Assembly: GCA_002694985.1 (NCBI GenBank)
Contig: NZNS01000001.1
Span: 1 to 64,000 of the forward strand
Direction: 5' to 3'
Source of the DNA: Parvibaculum sp.
GTDB lineage: Bacteria > Pseudomonadota > Alphaproteobacteria > Parvibaculales > Parvibaculaceae
DNA: 64,000 bases
Below are positions 54,508-61,964 of this stretch, piece by piece (within the stretch, counting starts at the first letter, position 1; the number at the start of each line of letters is the position of its first letter). The notes under the pieces are model-generated. The model made no database searches, was not told where the DNA came from, and saw nothing but the letters and a program-made list of their open reading frames with translations. Made by a program: the position numbers and the translations under genes.

Positions 54508-55356
54508 TCAGTCTTCTTCCTCCGCGGCGTCGAGCAGAAGCTCGTATGCCGCGGCGAGGCGGGCTGTCATCGGATGGGCGGGGATGTCCCGCCCGTCGAT
54601 ATTCGTGACCGGCACAATGCCGACAAGGCTGTTCGTCACGAAAGCGCCGGATATGCGCGCCAGTTGTGCGGGCGCGATTTCCTCTTCCCTTAATTCAATC
54701 CCGATCTCGGGTGCGAGTTCGAACAGGGCCGCGCGCGTGATGCCGGGCAGGATGCCGCAATTCGTGGAGGGGGTGACAAGTCTGTCGCCTTCCCAGAGAA
54801 AAATATTCGCGGCGCTCGTGCAGGCGATATTGCCGTTTGTATCGAGCAGCAGTGCGTCGTCCGCGCCCTTCTCCCGTGCTTCTTCCTTTGCAAGCAGGTT
54901 GTCGAGATAGGGAAGCGCCTTCAGCCGCGATGAAGGCGACCACGGATTGCGCCTCGGCGTTGCTGTTACCAGTGACATTCGCATTGGCGCTTCGCCTATT
55001 GCCGCGCAGGTGATGAGCACGGTGGGCTTCGGCGCTGCCGGCAATGCGAGACCGCGCGGCGCGGGCCCTCGCGTCACGGTCACGCGGAGCGAGGCGCGAG
55101 GCGCTTCGTCCAGCTCGTTTTCGTCCAGCAGGTCGGCACATGCCATCTCGATTTCGGCGAGAGAACAGGGGAGCGGCAGTCCGATTAAATCCGTGGCCGC
55201 TCCAAGTCGCAGCATGTGCTCGTCTGCGAACAAGATATGCCCATGCAGCGCCAGCATCGTTTCGAAAAGGCCGTCGCCGAGGAGAAAGCCCCGGTCGGCG
55301 GGATCGATGCGCACATCCCGTGCATCGGCCATTGCACCGTTCAGCCAGATTTTCAT
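54508..55356 (-). CDS. pabC: aminodeoxychorismate lyase PabC (class IV aminotransferase fold)
   Basis: A 282-residue PLP enzyme that converts 4-amino-4-deoxychorismate to p-aminobenzoate and pyruvate. Fold-type IV landmarks are RGFLLGDGLFETM, the PLP-binding Lys in RLKALPYLDNLLAKEEA, and CTSAANIFLWEGDRLVTPSTNCGILPGITR. D-amino acid and branched-chain aminotransferases share this fold, but the pabB-pabA context decides. It overlaps pabA by four bases. Confidence 0.88.
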   Translation of the reverse strand: MKIWLNGAMADARDVRIDPADRGFLLGDGLFETMLALHGHILFADEHMLRLGAATDLIGLPLPCSLAEIEMACADLLDENELDEAPRASLRVTVTRGPAPRGLALPAAPKPTVLITCAAIGEAPMRMSLVTATPRRNPWSPSSRLKALPYLDNLLAKEEAREKGADDALLLDTNGNIACTSAANIFLWEGDRLVTPSTNCGILPGITRAALFELAPEIGIELREEEIAPAQLARISGAFVTNSLVGIVPVTNIDGRDIPAHPMTARLAAAYELLLDAAEEED

Positions 55357-55952
55357 GCGCTTATCCTTTCCCCCTGCGGCTCGATTTTTGCGAGCCGGAA
55401 GAAGTTGGCGAGCAACGCATGACCGTGTTCGGTCAGCACGGATTCGGGGTGGAACTGCACCCCGAATATCGGCAATTCGTCATGCGCAAGCGCCATCAGC
55501 ACATTGTCTTGTGTATGTGCGGTGGCACGAAGCGGTCCGCCCGCCGGAAGCTCCGCGACAAGCGAATGATAGCGTCCGGCGGTGAAAGGAGAAGGCAAGC
55601 CCGCGAAAATATCCTCGCCTTCGTGATAAATGCGCGAGGGCTTGCCATGCACAGGCTTTGCCGCGCGCAGAATACGCCCGCCGAAAGCCGCGGCCACCGC
55701 CTGGTGGCCGAGACAGACGCCGAGCAGTGGGATGCCGTGCGCCGCCGCCGCTTTCACGAGGGGGATGGAAATGCCCGCCTTGTCGGGCCCGCAGGGGCCG
55801 GGCGAGAGAATGACGGCCTGCGGCGTCAATGCCAGCGCTTCTTCGACCGAGATTTCGTCCGTGCGGATCGTGCGGCGTTCATGGCCGAGTTCGCCGACAT
55901 AGCGGGCGAGATTGTGAACGAAGCTGTCGAAATTATCGATGACGAGGATCAT
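55353..55952 (-). CDS. pabA: aminodeoxychorismate synthase, glutamine amidotransferase subunit PabA
   Basis: A 199-residue class I glutamine amidotransferase. Key residues: ILVIDNFDSFVHNLARYVGELG at the start, oxyanion loop SPGPCGPDKAG, the nucleophilic Cys in LLGVCLGHQAVA, and catalytic His/Glu in FGVQFHPESVLTEHG. It supplies ammonia to PabB. The frame is open upstream into pabB, but the start at 55952 is the family start. It overlaps both neighbours by four bases. Confidence 0.94.
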   Translation of the reverse strand: MILVIDNFDSFVHNLARYVGELGHERRTIRTDEISVEEALALTPQAVILSPGPCGPDKAGISIPLVKAAAAHGIPLLGVCLGHQAVAAAFGGRILRAAKPVHGKPSRIYHEGEDIFAGLPSPFTAGRYHSLVAELPAGGPLRATAHTQDNVLMALAHDELPIFGVQFHPESVLTEHGHALLANFFRLAKIEPQGERISA

Positions 55953-57382
55953 GCGCGCTTCCCCGTCAGGTGTGGCTTTTCTTCGTGTCTTTTGCCCTCG
56001 GCGAGTGCGCGCCGCATGTCGCTTGCCTTGGCCAGTGTTTCCTCGTATTCCGCCGCGGGCTCGGAATCCGCCACTATGCCGCCGCCCGCCTGAAAGGTGA
56101 CGCGCTGGTCTTTCACGGTCATCGTGCGGATCGCGATGGCGCTGTCCATGCTGCCATCGGCGCCGAGATAACCAATAGCGCCGCAATAGGGGCCGCGCGC
56201 GGTGGGTTCCAGTTCCGCAATGATTTCCATGGCGCGGCGCTTCGGTGCGCCCGTGATCGAACCACCCGGAAAGCAGGCGGCAAGAAGATCTGTCGAGGTT
56301 TTCCCCGCGCTCAGTTTTCCCCGGACCGTCGACACAAGATGGTGCACATTGGCGAAACTTTCGAGCTCGCAGAGCTTGTCCACCCTCACCGAGTTATCCT
56401 CGCAGACGCGCGAAATATCGTTGCGCAGCAGGTCCACGATCATCACGTTTTCCGCGCGGTCCTTTTCGGAGGCGAGAAGTTCGGCCGCGAGCCTCTCATC
56501 CTCGGCGCGTGTTACGCCGCGTTTCCTTGTGCCCTTGATCGGCTTGGTTTCGACCCGGCTTTCGCGGCAGAGGAGAAATCGCTCCGGCGATGAAGAAACG
56601 ATCACGCCTTCTTCGAAATTGAAAAAGGACGAGAAGGGGGCGGGGCTTGCCTCGCGCAGGCGCAAATAGAGCCCGTAGGGCGTATCTTCCTTGCCGAGTT
56701 CCGCCTCGAAGCGTTGCGAGAGGTTTGCCTGGAAAATATCCCCAGCGTGAATGTAGTCGATGACCTGTGCAACCGCGCGCTCATAGCCTTCGCGCGTGAA
56801 GTTCGAGGCGATTTCTGGCAGCGCCGACGGGATGGAAGCCGCCGGCCTTGAGAGCGACGATATCCGCTTGCGCATGCTCTCCATGCGTGTTTCCGCGCGC
56901 TTCAGCCGCGCAGCAGGCTTGTTTTCGGGAAGCCCCGTCGAAACGATGAAGGCGCGACTTTGCACCATGTCGAAGGCGAGCACGAGGTCGTAAAACCCGA
57001 GCGCCATGTCCGGCAAATGCTGGTCGTTGATGGCAAAGGGACGTTCTTCCGGCGGCAAGTGCTCCAGCGTTCTCCCGAGGCCATAACCGAAGAACCCTGC
57101 CGCTCCGCCTGGAAAGGGCGGTGTGGTGCTGCCGGTTTCCACTGGTGCGAGAGCGGCGAGCGCCTCCTTCAGGAGCTCGAAGGGCTTTCCGTTTTCGCCA
57201 TGCCGCCAGACAAGGCGCTGAAAGGGGTCGATCGCAATGAAACTCCAGCGTCCGTGCAATGCGGGATCGTGCTCCGGTCCGGCTGTGGCGCTATCGAGGA
57301 AAAGCGCGAAAGGGTCTGCCGCCAAGGCATGAAACAAATCATGCGGCGCGACCCATTCCAGCTCTTCGACGAGCGGTTTCAT
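55949..57382 (-). CDS. pabB: aminodeoxychorismate synthase component I PabB
   Basis: A 477-residue enzyme of the chorismate-utilising family. The C-terminal catalytic domain shows TKPIKGTRKRG (the PIKGT form, with the Lys typical of PabB, not TrpE), RAENVMIVDLLRNDISRV, and the final GSITGAPKRRAMEII and GPYCGAIGYLGADGSMDSAIAIR. The acidic and ATG-overlapped gene order pabB-pabA-pabC on one strand gives the full path from chorismate to p-aminobenzoate for folate. It starts 32 bases after an alpha/beta hydrolase gene on the same strand. Confidence 0.94.
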   Translation of the reverse strand: MKPLVEELEWVAPHDLFHALAADPFALFLDSATAGPEHDPALHGRWSFIAIDPFQRLVWRHGENGKPFELLKEALAALAPVETGSTTPPFPGGAAGFFGYGLGRTLEHLPPEERPFAINDQHLPDMALGFYDLVLAFDMVQSRAFIVSTGLPENKPAARLKRAETRMESMRKRISSLSRPAASIPSALPEIASNFTREGYERAVAQVIDYIHAGDIFQANLSQRFEAELGKEDTPYGLYLRLREASPAPFSSFFNFEEGVIVSSSPERFLLCRESRVETKPIKGTRKRGVTRAEDERLAAELLASEKDRAENVMIVDLLRNDISRVCEDNSVRVDKLCELESFANVHHLVSTVRGKLSAGKTSTDLLAACFPGGSITGAPKRRAMEIIAELEPTARGPYCGAIGYLGADGSMDSAIAIRTMTVKDQRVTFQAGGGIVADSEPAAEYEETLAKASDMRRALAEGKRHEEKPHLTGKRA

Positions 57383-57414
57383 TACCCGAATACTCTCATT
57401 TGTCAGTGGCTTTT

Positions 57415-58506
57415 CTATTCCGCGGAGGGCCGCTCGACGTCGAACGCACCATCCTCCGGCGCGTCGTGGCGGCAGCTTCCGCAGCGTCGTGACTCGAGGC
57501 GCGTCAGCGGCCCGCGCGGCTTGCCGCCCATACCACTGGATGTGACCCTCGCATCCTGCACCTTGAGAAAATCCTCAATGAGCCCACTCACCAGCCCGGG
57601 CCTGGCAAAGGCGATGTTGTGCCCGGTACCAGAATAGGAGCGAAGCTGCGCCTGCGGCATGAGGCGCATGAGCTTTTCTGCATTTTCGTAAGGCACGGTT
57701 TCGTCCGCTTCGCCCCAGATGGCAAGAACGGGGATTTCCGACTTTCCAACTTTCGCAAAGGAGTTATCGGCGCCCGCGAGCGGATAATATCTCATTGTGG
57801 AAAGCAGCGCGTCGCCATAGCCGCGATAGTCGAGCTGGCGGCTAAACCCGGCCAGGAATGCGCCGGGGTTCGGTGCGCTTGCAGCTTCCTGCGAGGCGGC
57901 GCTGTAGAAGATGCGGGTGCCAAAGAGACGGACAATCCAGTCGCCGAGGAGCGGGCGTTTCAGCAATTCAGCGTCCTCGTTTGCCGCGACGCCGAGACCC
58001 GCAGGGGCGATCAGCGTTAGCGACCGAACGAATTCGGGGTGGCGCGCTGCAAAGATCGTCGCGATGGCGCCGCCCATGGAATAGCCGACAAGGTCGATGC
58101 GCCGGTCGATCCTCAGCGCTTCGATCAGTTCCGCGAGTTGTCTGTCGAAGAGATCGGCATTGTAGACCGCATCAGGCCGGTCGGAGAGGCCGCGCCCGAA
58201 ATTGTCATAGGCGAGGACGCGATAGCCCGCGGCCGTCAGCGGTTTGAAATAGTCTTCCCAGACGATGGAGGGCGTGGAGAAACCATGAATCAGCACAATG
58301 ACGGGACCGGCCGGCGGTCCTTCAAGCCGGTAGTGAGTGATGCCGGAAGACAGCGCCACGAAATCATGGGCGTTACCGTCGGCTTCGAGTTTGGTGCGGG
58401 CTTCGGCGTCCAGTGGCGCGCGAGCTCGTCCCGCTGCCCAGAAGCTCATGAACATGATGAGGAGAAGCGCCACCAGGAGAATTGCCACTCCCTTCACGAT
58501 CGCCAT
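57415..58506 (-). CDS. membrane-anchored alpha/beta hydrolase
   Basis: A 363-residue serine hydrolase with an N-terminal anchor (VAILLVALLLIMFMSFWAAG). The catalytic triad is Ser in LVGYSMGGAIA, Asp near WGEADETVPYENA and His in YSGTGHNIAFARP; the oxyanion motif is LIHGFSTPS. After residue about 325 comes an extra tail with CGSC and many charged residues, absent from typical members of the family. Substrate unknown; it might be an esterase or C-C bond hydrolase. It lies just upstream of pabB and may be co-transcribed. Confidence 0.86.
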   Translation of the reverse strand: MAIVKGVAILLVALLLIMFMSFWAAGRARAPLDAEARTKLEADGNAHDFVALSSGITHYRLEGPPAGPVIVLIHGFSTPSIVWEDYFKPLTAAGYRVLAYDNFGRGLSDRPDAVYNADLFDRQLAELIEALRIDRRIDLVGYSMGGAIATIFAARHPEFVRSLTLIAPAGLGVAANEDAELLKRPLLGDWIVRLFGTRIFYSAASQEAASAPNPGAFLAGFSRQLDYRGYGDALLSTMRYYPLAGADNSFAKVGKSEIPVLAIWGEADETVPYENAEKLMRLMPQAQLRSYSGTGHNIAFARPGLVSGLIEDFLKVQDARVTSSGMGGKPRGPLTRLESRRCGSCRHDAPEDGAFDVERPSAE

Positions 58507-58684
58507 AGTGCTTTCAGCCCTTTCTTGCGCTGTTCTCTCTGCCGCTGCGGAAGCGGGGCGCGGGCGCAGTCTAGTGGGTTGACCGGCGGTCTACAAATAG
58601 CCCGGCGGGGTTGCGACATGCCTGAATTACAGGCTTGATGCGGACAAACTCAGACGCTGCGTGCGGTTCTCAAGGGAGATGAAT

Positions 58685-59488
58685 ATGACTGACGCATTCA
58701 AGGATCAGGTACTGGCAGGAAAGGTGGCTTTCGTTGCCGGTGCGTCGAGCGGTATCAATCTCGGCATCGCGCAGCATTTCGCGCGGGCGGGCGCCAAGGT
58801 CGCGCTTATCAGCCGCAGCCACGAAAAAATCGTTGCCGCGGCGAAGACCATTACGGATGAAGGCCATGAGGCAATCGGCATGGCCGCCGATGTTCGTGAT
58901 TTCAATTCGGTCGATCAGGCAATGGCCCAGGCGCGCGAAAAGCTCGGCAATCTGGATATCGTGATTTCGGGCGCCGCAGGCAATTTCGTCGCCCCCGCGC
59001 TCGGTATGTCGTCCAATGGTTTCAAGACGGTAGTCGATATCGATCTTATCGGCACCTTCAATGTGTTGCGCGCTTCCTTCCAGTATCTGAACAGGCCGGG
59101 TGCCTCGCTCATCTCGATCACCGCGCCGCAGGCGGTGAATCCGAGCGTTTTCCAGTCGCATGTCTGTGCGGCAAAAGCGGGCATAAACATGCTGACGAAG
59201 TGTCTTGCGATGGAATGGGGGCCGGCGGGCGTTCGGGTCAACGCCATATCCCCGGGCCCCATCGCGGATACCGAGGGTATGGCGCGCCTTGCACCGACAC
59301 CTGAAATGGAAACGGCAATCAAATCCCGGATCGCTATGCGCGACTACGGCACCAAAACCGATATCGCCGACACCGCGCTTTTTCTTTCAACGGACAACGC
59401 AAAATATATCACCGGCACAATCGTCGATTGCGATGGCGGATCGAAGCTCGGTGATGCCGGTGCCGACGCGCTTGGCGAGTTTGCCTGA
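58685..59488 (+). CDS. SDR of the 2,4-dienoyl-CoA reductase (DECR) type
   Basis: A 267-residue oxidoreductase. The NADP(H) fold VAFVAGASSGINLGIAQHFARAG and the DECR hallmark ISGAAGNFVAPA are present. The classical YxxxK is replaced by SHVCAAKAG, so the catalytic Tyr is missing as in peroxisomal dienoyl-CoA reductases, which use a different acid. PGPIADTEGMARLAP also fits that clade. It probably reduces unsaturated fatty acyl-CoA intermediates. The ATG at 58685 has AAGGGAG 7 bases before it. It is directly followed by yeiH with the stop and start adjacent. Confidence 0.84.
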   Translation: MTDAFKDQVLAGKVAFVAGASSGINLGIAQHFARAGAKVALISRSHEKIVAAAKTITDEGHEAIGMAADVRDFNSVDQAMAQAREKLGNLDIVISGAAGNFVAPALGMSSNGFKTVVDIDLIGTFNVLRASFQYLNRPGASLISITAPQAVNPSVFQSHVCAAKAGINMLTKCLAMEWGPAGVRVNAISPGPIADTEGMARLAPTPEMETAIKSRIAMRDYGTKTDIADTALFLSTDNAKYITGTIVDCDGGSKLGDAGADALGEFA

Positions 59489-60601
59489 ATGACATCGCAT
59501 GATCGCGGTACGCCCCGCTCCCTGAAGCAGCTCGAATCGCTGGAGAGTATGGAGGGCATTGTGAAGGCCGAGCACAGTGTGCCGTCCTCGCATTCGCTTC
59601 TCCATCGGCTGCCGAAGGGTGCGCTCATACACGCCGTCTATCCCGGCGTTCTCGTGGCGGTCACCATAGCGCTCGCCTCTTCCTGGCTGTCGCAGCATTA
59701 CGGCGCGCCCGTCATGCTGTTCGCCCTTCTCTTCGGCATGGCGTTCCATTTTCTTCATGAAGAAGGTCGTTGCGTTGCCGGGATCGAGTTTTCCTCGCGC
59801 ACGATCCTGCGGATCGGTGTGGCGCTGCTGGGTGTCAGGATCACAGCGGGCGAGATCGCGAGTTTGGGAGTTGTCCCCGTCTTTATGGTCATCGCCGGTG
59901 TCGCGACAACAATCCTTGTCGGCATTCTGCTGTCGCGGCTTCTTGGTCTCAAACCGCTTTTCGGGGTCTTGTCGGGCGGCGCCGTTGCGATTTGCGGGGC
60001 TTCGGCAGCGCTTGCGATTGCCTCTGTTCTGCCGCAGCGGGAAGAAGGCGAGCGCGATACGATCCTTACCGTGGTTGCGATCACCGCGCTTTCGACGCTT
60101 GCCATGATCCTCTATCCGGTTTTCGTCGGTGCTATCGGTCTCGACGACACGCGGGCGGGGATATTTCTTGGCGGAACGATCCATGATGTGGCCCAGGTCG
60201 TTGGCGCCGGTTACATGGTTTCGGTGGAGGCGGGCGATGTCGCCACATATGTGAAGCTTCTGCGGGTGGCGATGCTGCTCCCGGTGGTCTTCTGCATTGC
60301 CTTCGTTGTCAGCCGCACAAGCGGGGGCAAGGCGGCGGGAGGTGCTCGTCTTGTGCCGATGTTTCTTGTCGGGTTCGCAACGCTCGTTGCCGTCAACAGT
60401 TTCGGCCTGCTTTCGCCCCCCGTGATCGACGCGGCGACAGATGTCTCGCGCTGGTGTCTTGTCACCGCCATTGCCGCGCTCGGCATGAAGACATCCTTTG
60501 GAGACCTTGCGTCAGCGGGCTGGCGACCGGTTGGCCTCATGCTTGCCGAAACCCTCTGGATTGCGGCGCTCGTGCTGATATCCGTCGGGCTCCTTATCTG
60601 A
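59489..60601 (+). CDS. YeiH family putative sulfate exporter (UPF0324)
   Basis: A 370-residue polytopic membrane protein with about 10 helices. Family motifs: LHRLPKGALIHAVYPGVLVAVTIALAS, FSSRTILRIGVALLGVRIT, GVLSGGAVAICGASAALAIASVLP and the hallmark GIFLGGTIHDVAQVVGAGY. YeiH proteins are annotated as putative sulfate exporters on limited evidence. Its start touches the stop of the upstream SDR gene, so the two form an operon, which is an unusual partnership. Confidence 0.88.
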   Translation: MTSHDRGTPRSLKQLESLESMEGIVKAEHSVPSSHSLLHRLPKGALIHAVYPGVLVAVTIALASSWLSQHYGAPVMLFALLFGMAFHFLHEEGRCVAGIEFSSRTILRIGVALLGVRITAGEIASLGVVPVFMVIAGVATTILVGILLSRLLGLKPLFGVLSGGAVAICGASAALAIASVLPQREEGERDTILTVVAITALSTLAMILYPVFVGAIGLDDTRAGIFLGGTIHDVAQVVGAGYMVSVEAGDVATYVKLLRVAMLLPVVFCIAFVVSRTSGGKAAGGARLVPMFLVGFATLVAVNSFGLLSPPVIDAATDVSRWCLVTAIAALGMKTSFGDLASAGWRPVGLMLAETLWIAALVLISVGLLI

Positions 60602-60817
60602 ATGTTTCGCTCTCGCCTGCGCCGCCGTTGCCGCGCCGCTTGCTCTTCGTCTCATGAAGGAGGGGCTTCGGTGCACCTCATATGGCGATTTGCGCAAAAT
60701 CGGTAGCTGGGTAAGCGGTAGGCTGGATAAACTCTTTCAGACGGAAGATCACCGCAAAGGCGTATGCAGTTTCCTCGAGAAGCGGGCGCCTGTTTTCAAG
60801 GGACGTTGAGAGAATTC

Positions 60818-61180
60818 ATGGCGCTTTTTTTCGATCAGGAATGGTTCGATGCGAAGCTGAAGGAGACAGGCCGGACGCGCGATGAAGTTGCGTCCGCTCT
60901 TCGTCTTTCTCGCGCGCAGGTCGACGAGATATGGAAAGATCAGCGTGAACTTGCACATCATGAAGTGAGTGCGCTTGCGCAGCTTCTTGCCGCCTCGCCC
61001 GCGGAGATCGCAAACAAGGCAGGGGTTTCAACGCCCGTTCCCTCCTCGTCTCCCGCTCCGGGAATTGCCGGGGATAGTGCCGTGATGGCGAAACTCGACG
61101 AAATGAATGCCCGCCTCGAACGGATCGAGCGTGCGGTGGCCGACCTGCAATCGCTGATCCTCGCCACGCGAAGCAGTTGA
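60818..61180 (+). CDS. XRE-like helix-turn-helix protein with C-terminal coiled coil
   Basis: A 120-residue protein. Residues about 9-65 resemble a Cro/C1-type HTH (KLKETGRTRDEVASALRLSRAQVDEIWKDQRELAHHEVSALAQLL). This is followed by a Ser/Pro-rich hinge (about 72-85) and a heptad-patterned helix AVMAKLDEMNARLERIERAVADLQSLI that probably dimerises or oligomerises. GTTGAGAG lies before the ATG at 60818. Target genes are unknown. Confidence 0.72.
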   Translation: MALFFDQEWFDAKLKETGRTRDEVASALRLSRAQVDEIWKDQRELAHHEVSALAQLLAASPAEIANKAGVSTPVPSSSPAPGIAGDSAVMAKLDEMNARLERIERAVADLQSLILATRSS

Positions 61181-61188
61181 GTATTCCG

Positions 61189-61332
61189 ATGCGCGATTTT
61201 CATTTGCCTGGCCGTTCCACGGTCCATAGCGTTAACGGCATGCGTGCGACCTCGCAGCCGCTTGCCGCCGAAGCGGCGATCTCGGTCATGCGTACGGGTG
61301 GGAATGCGGTCGGCGCGGCCATCGGCTACTGA
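61189..61332 (+). pseudogene. gamma-glutamyltransferase fragment (N-terminal 47 codons)
   Basis: The 47-codon frame reads PGRSTVHSVNGMRATSQPLA then AISVMRTGGNAVGAAIGY, followed by a stop. That is the start of a gamma-glutamyltranspeptidase (family pattern GMVATSQPLAxxAGLxxLxxGGNAVDAAIA). The remaining 500 or so residues are absent, and unrelated sequence follows, so the gene was lost by a deletion after the conserved GGNAV motif. The stub may still be transcribed. Confidence 0.72.
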
Positions 61333-61345
61333 TTTTCAGAAGAAG

Positions 61346-61681
61346 TCAGAGCTTGAGCCGGTGATGTTTATTGCGGCGCGTTTCCGCGAGGAGATCGGGA
61401 AGCATATCCGCGCTGATATAGGCGGAGGTGGCTTCGCGGCGCCTTTCTTCCTTGTGCTTGGGGGAGTGCGGCCATGCCCAGTGCTGATCGATATATTGCG
61501 CGAGGAAGGCGGCGACGGGACGGGTTGTCGTGAGAGCGGGCTTGCCAAGTGCAGCATGGGCAGGGGCCGGCGTCCGGGGAAGTGGTGCAGGATCGCTGCG
61601 CTTTGCGGGCGGCGCTTCTTCCGCCCGCCTCGGGGCAGGCAGGGCGCGACGTGTCCGCTCTATGCGCTCCACTCCCGTCAT
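61346..61681 (-). CDS. hypothetical protein, 111 aa
   Basis: A 111-residue basic protein with a Pro/Ala/Arg-rich disordered N-terminal half and a more ordered C-terminal half (PVAAFLAQYIDQHWAWPHSPKHKEERRREATSAYISAD). It resembles short unnamed alphaproteobacterial proteins with FLAQxI plus RRxA-AY motifs, from memory only. Two ATGs (61681 and 61711) are possible; neither has a clear ribosome binding site. I prefer 61681, which gives MTGVERIERTRR. Confidence 0.5.
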   Translation of the reverse strand: MTGVERIERTRRALPAPRRAEEAPPAKRSDPAPLPRTPAPAHAALGKPALTTTRPVAAFLAQYIDQHWAWPHSPKHKEERRREATSAYISADMLPDLLAETRRNKHHRLKL

Positions 61682-61790
61682 GTTTTTTCCATTTACCACT
61701 ATTGCCGCCATTGCGGTCGAGTACCGCGCTGGAGAATGAACCTGTTCTTGCGGGCATCGCAAGAATCCTGCCGCGGATAGCTGCGTTTAA

Positions 61791-61806
61791 ATGCAACGGG
61801 TTGTGC
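61791..61806. promoter_or_regulatory. degenerate copy of the TGCA-N6-TG motif (copy C)
   Basis: ATGCAACGGGTTGTGC shares the 11-bp core GCAACGGGTTG with copy B (10676) at the same spacing. It lies upstream of the minus-strand gene at 61346-61681. Confidence 0.3.
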
Positions 61807-61964
61807 TGGAACGGAACAATCAGTGTGAATTAACCAGCATTTTTAAGCTTTTAGTCGCCTAGCTGCTTCTCGAAATTTTAACGGCTGCTGCCTGAGTATG
61901 ACCGGAATGGATGCAGGAAGCGTCCTGATCGGGCGGTGTGCCCAGGTACGGCAGGAGCGGTGTT

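Noticed and set aside
61244..61780. Open frame on the + strand covering the ggt stub and beyond
   Set aside because: It is in a different frame from the ggt-like sequence and has no ribosome binding site or domain; the minus-strand frame at 61346 has the better composition.
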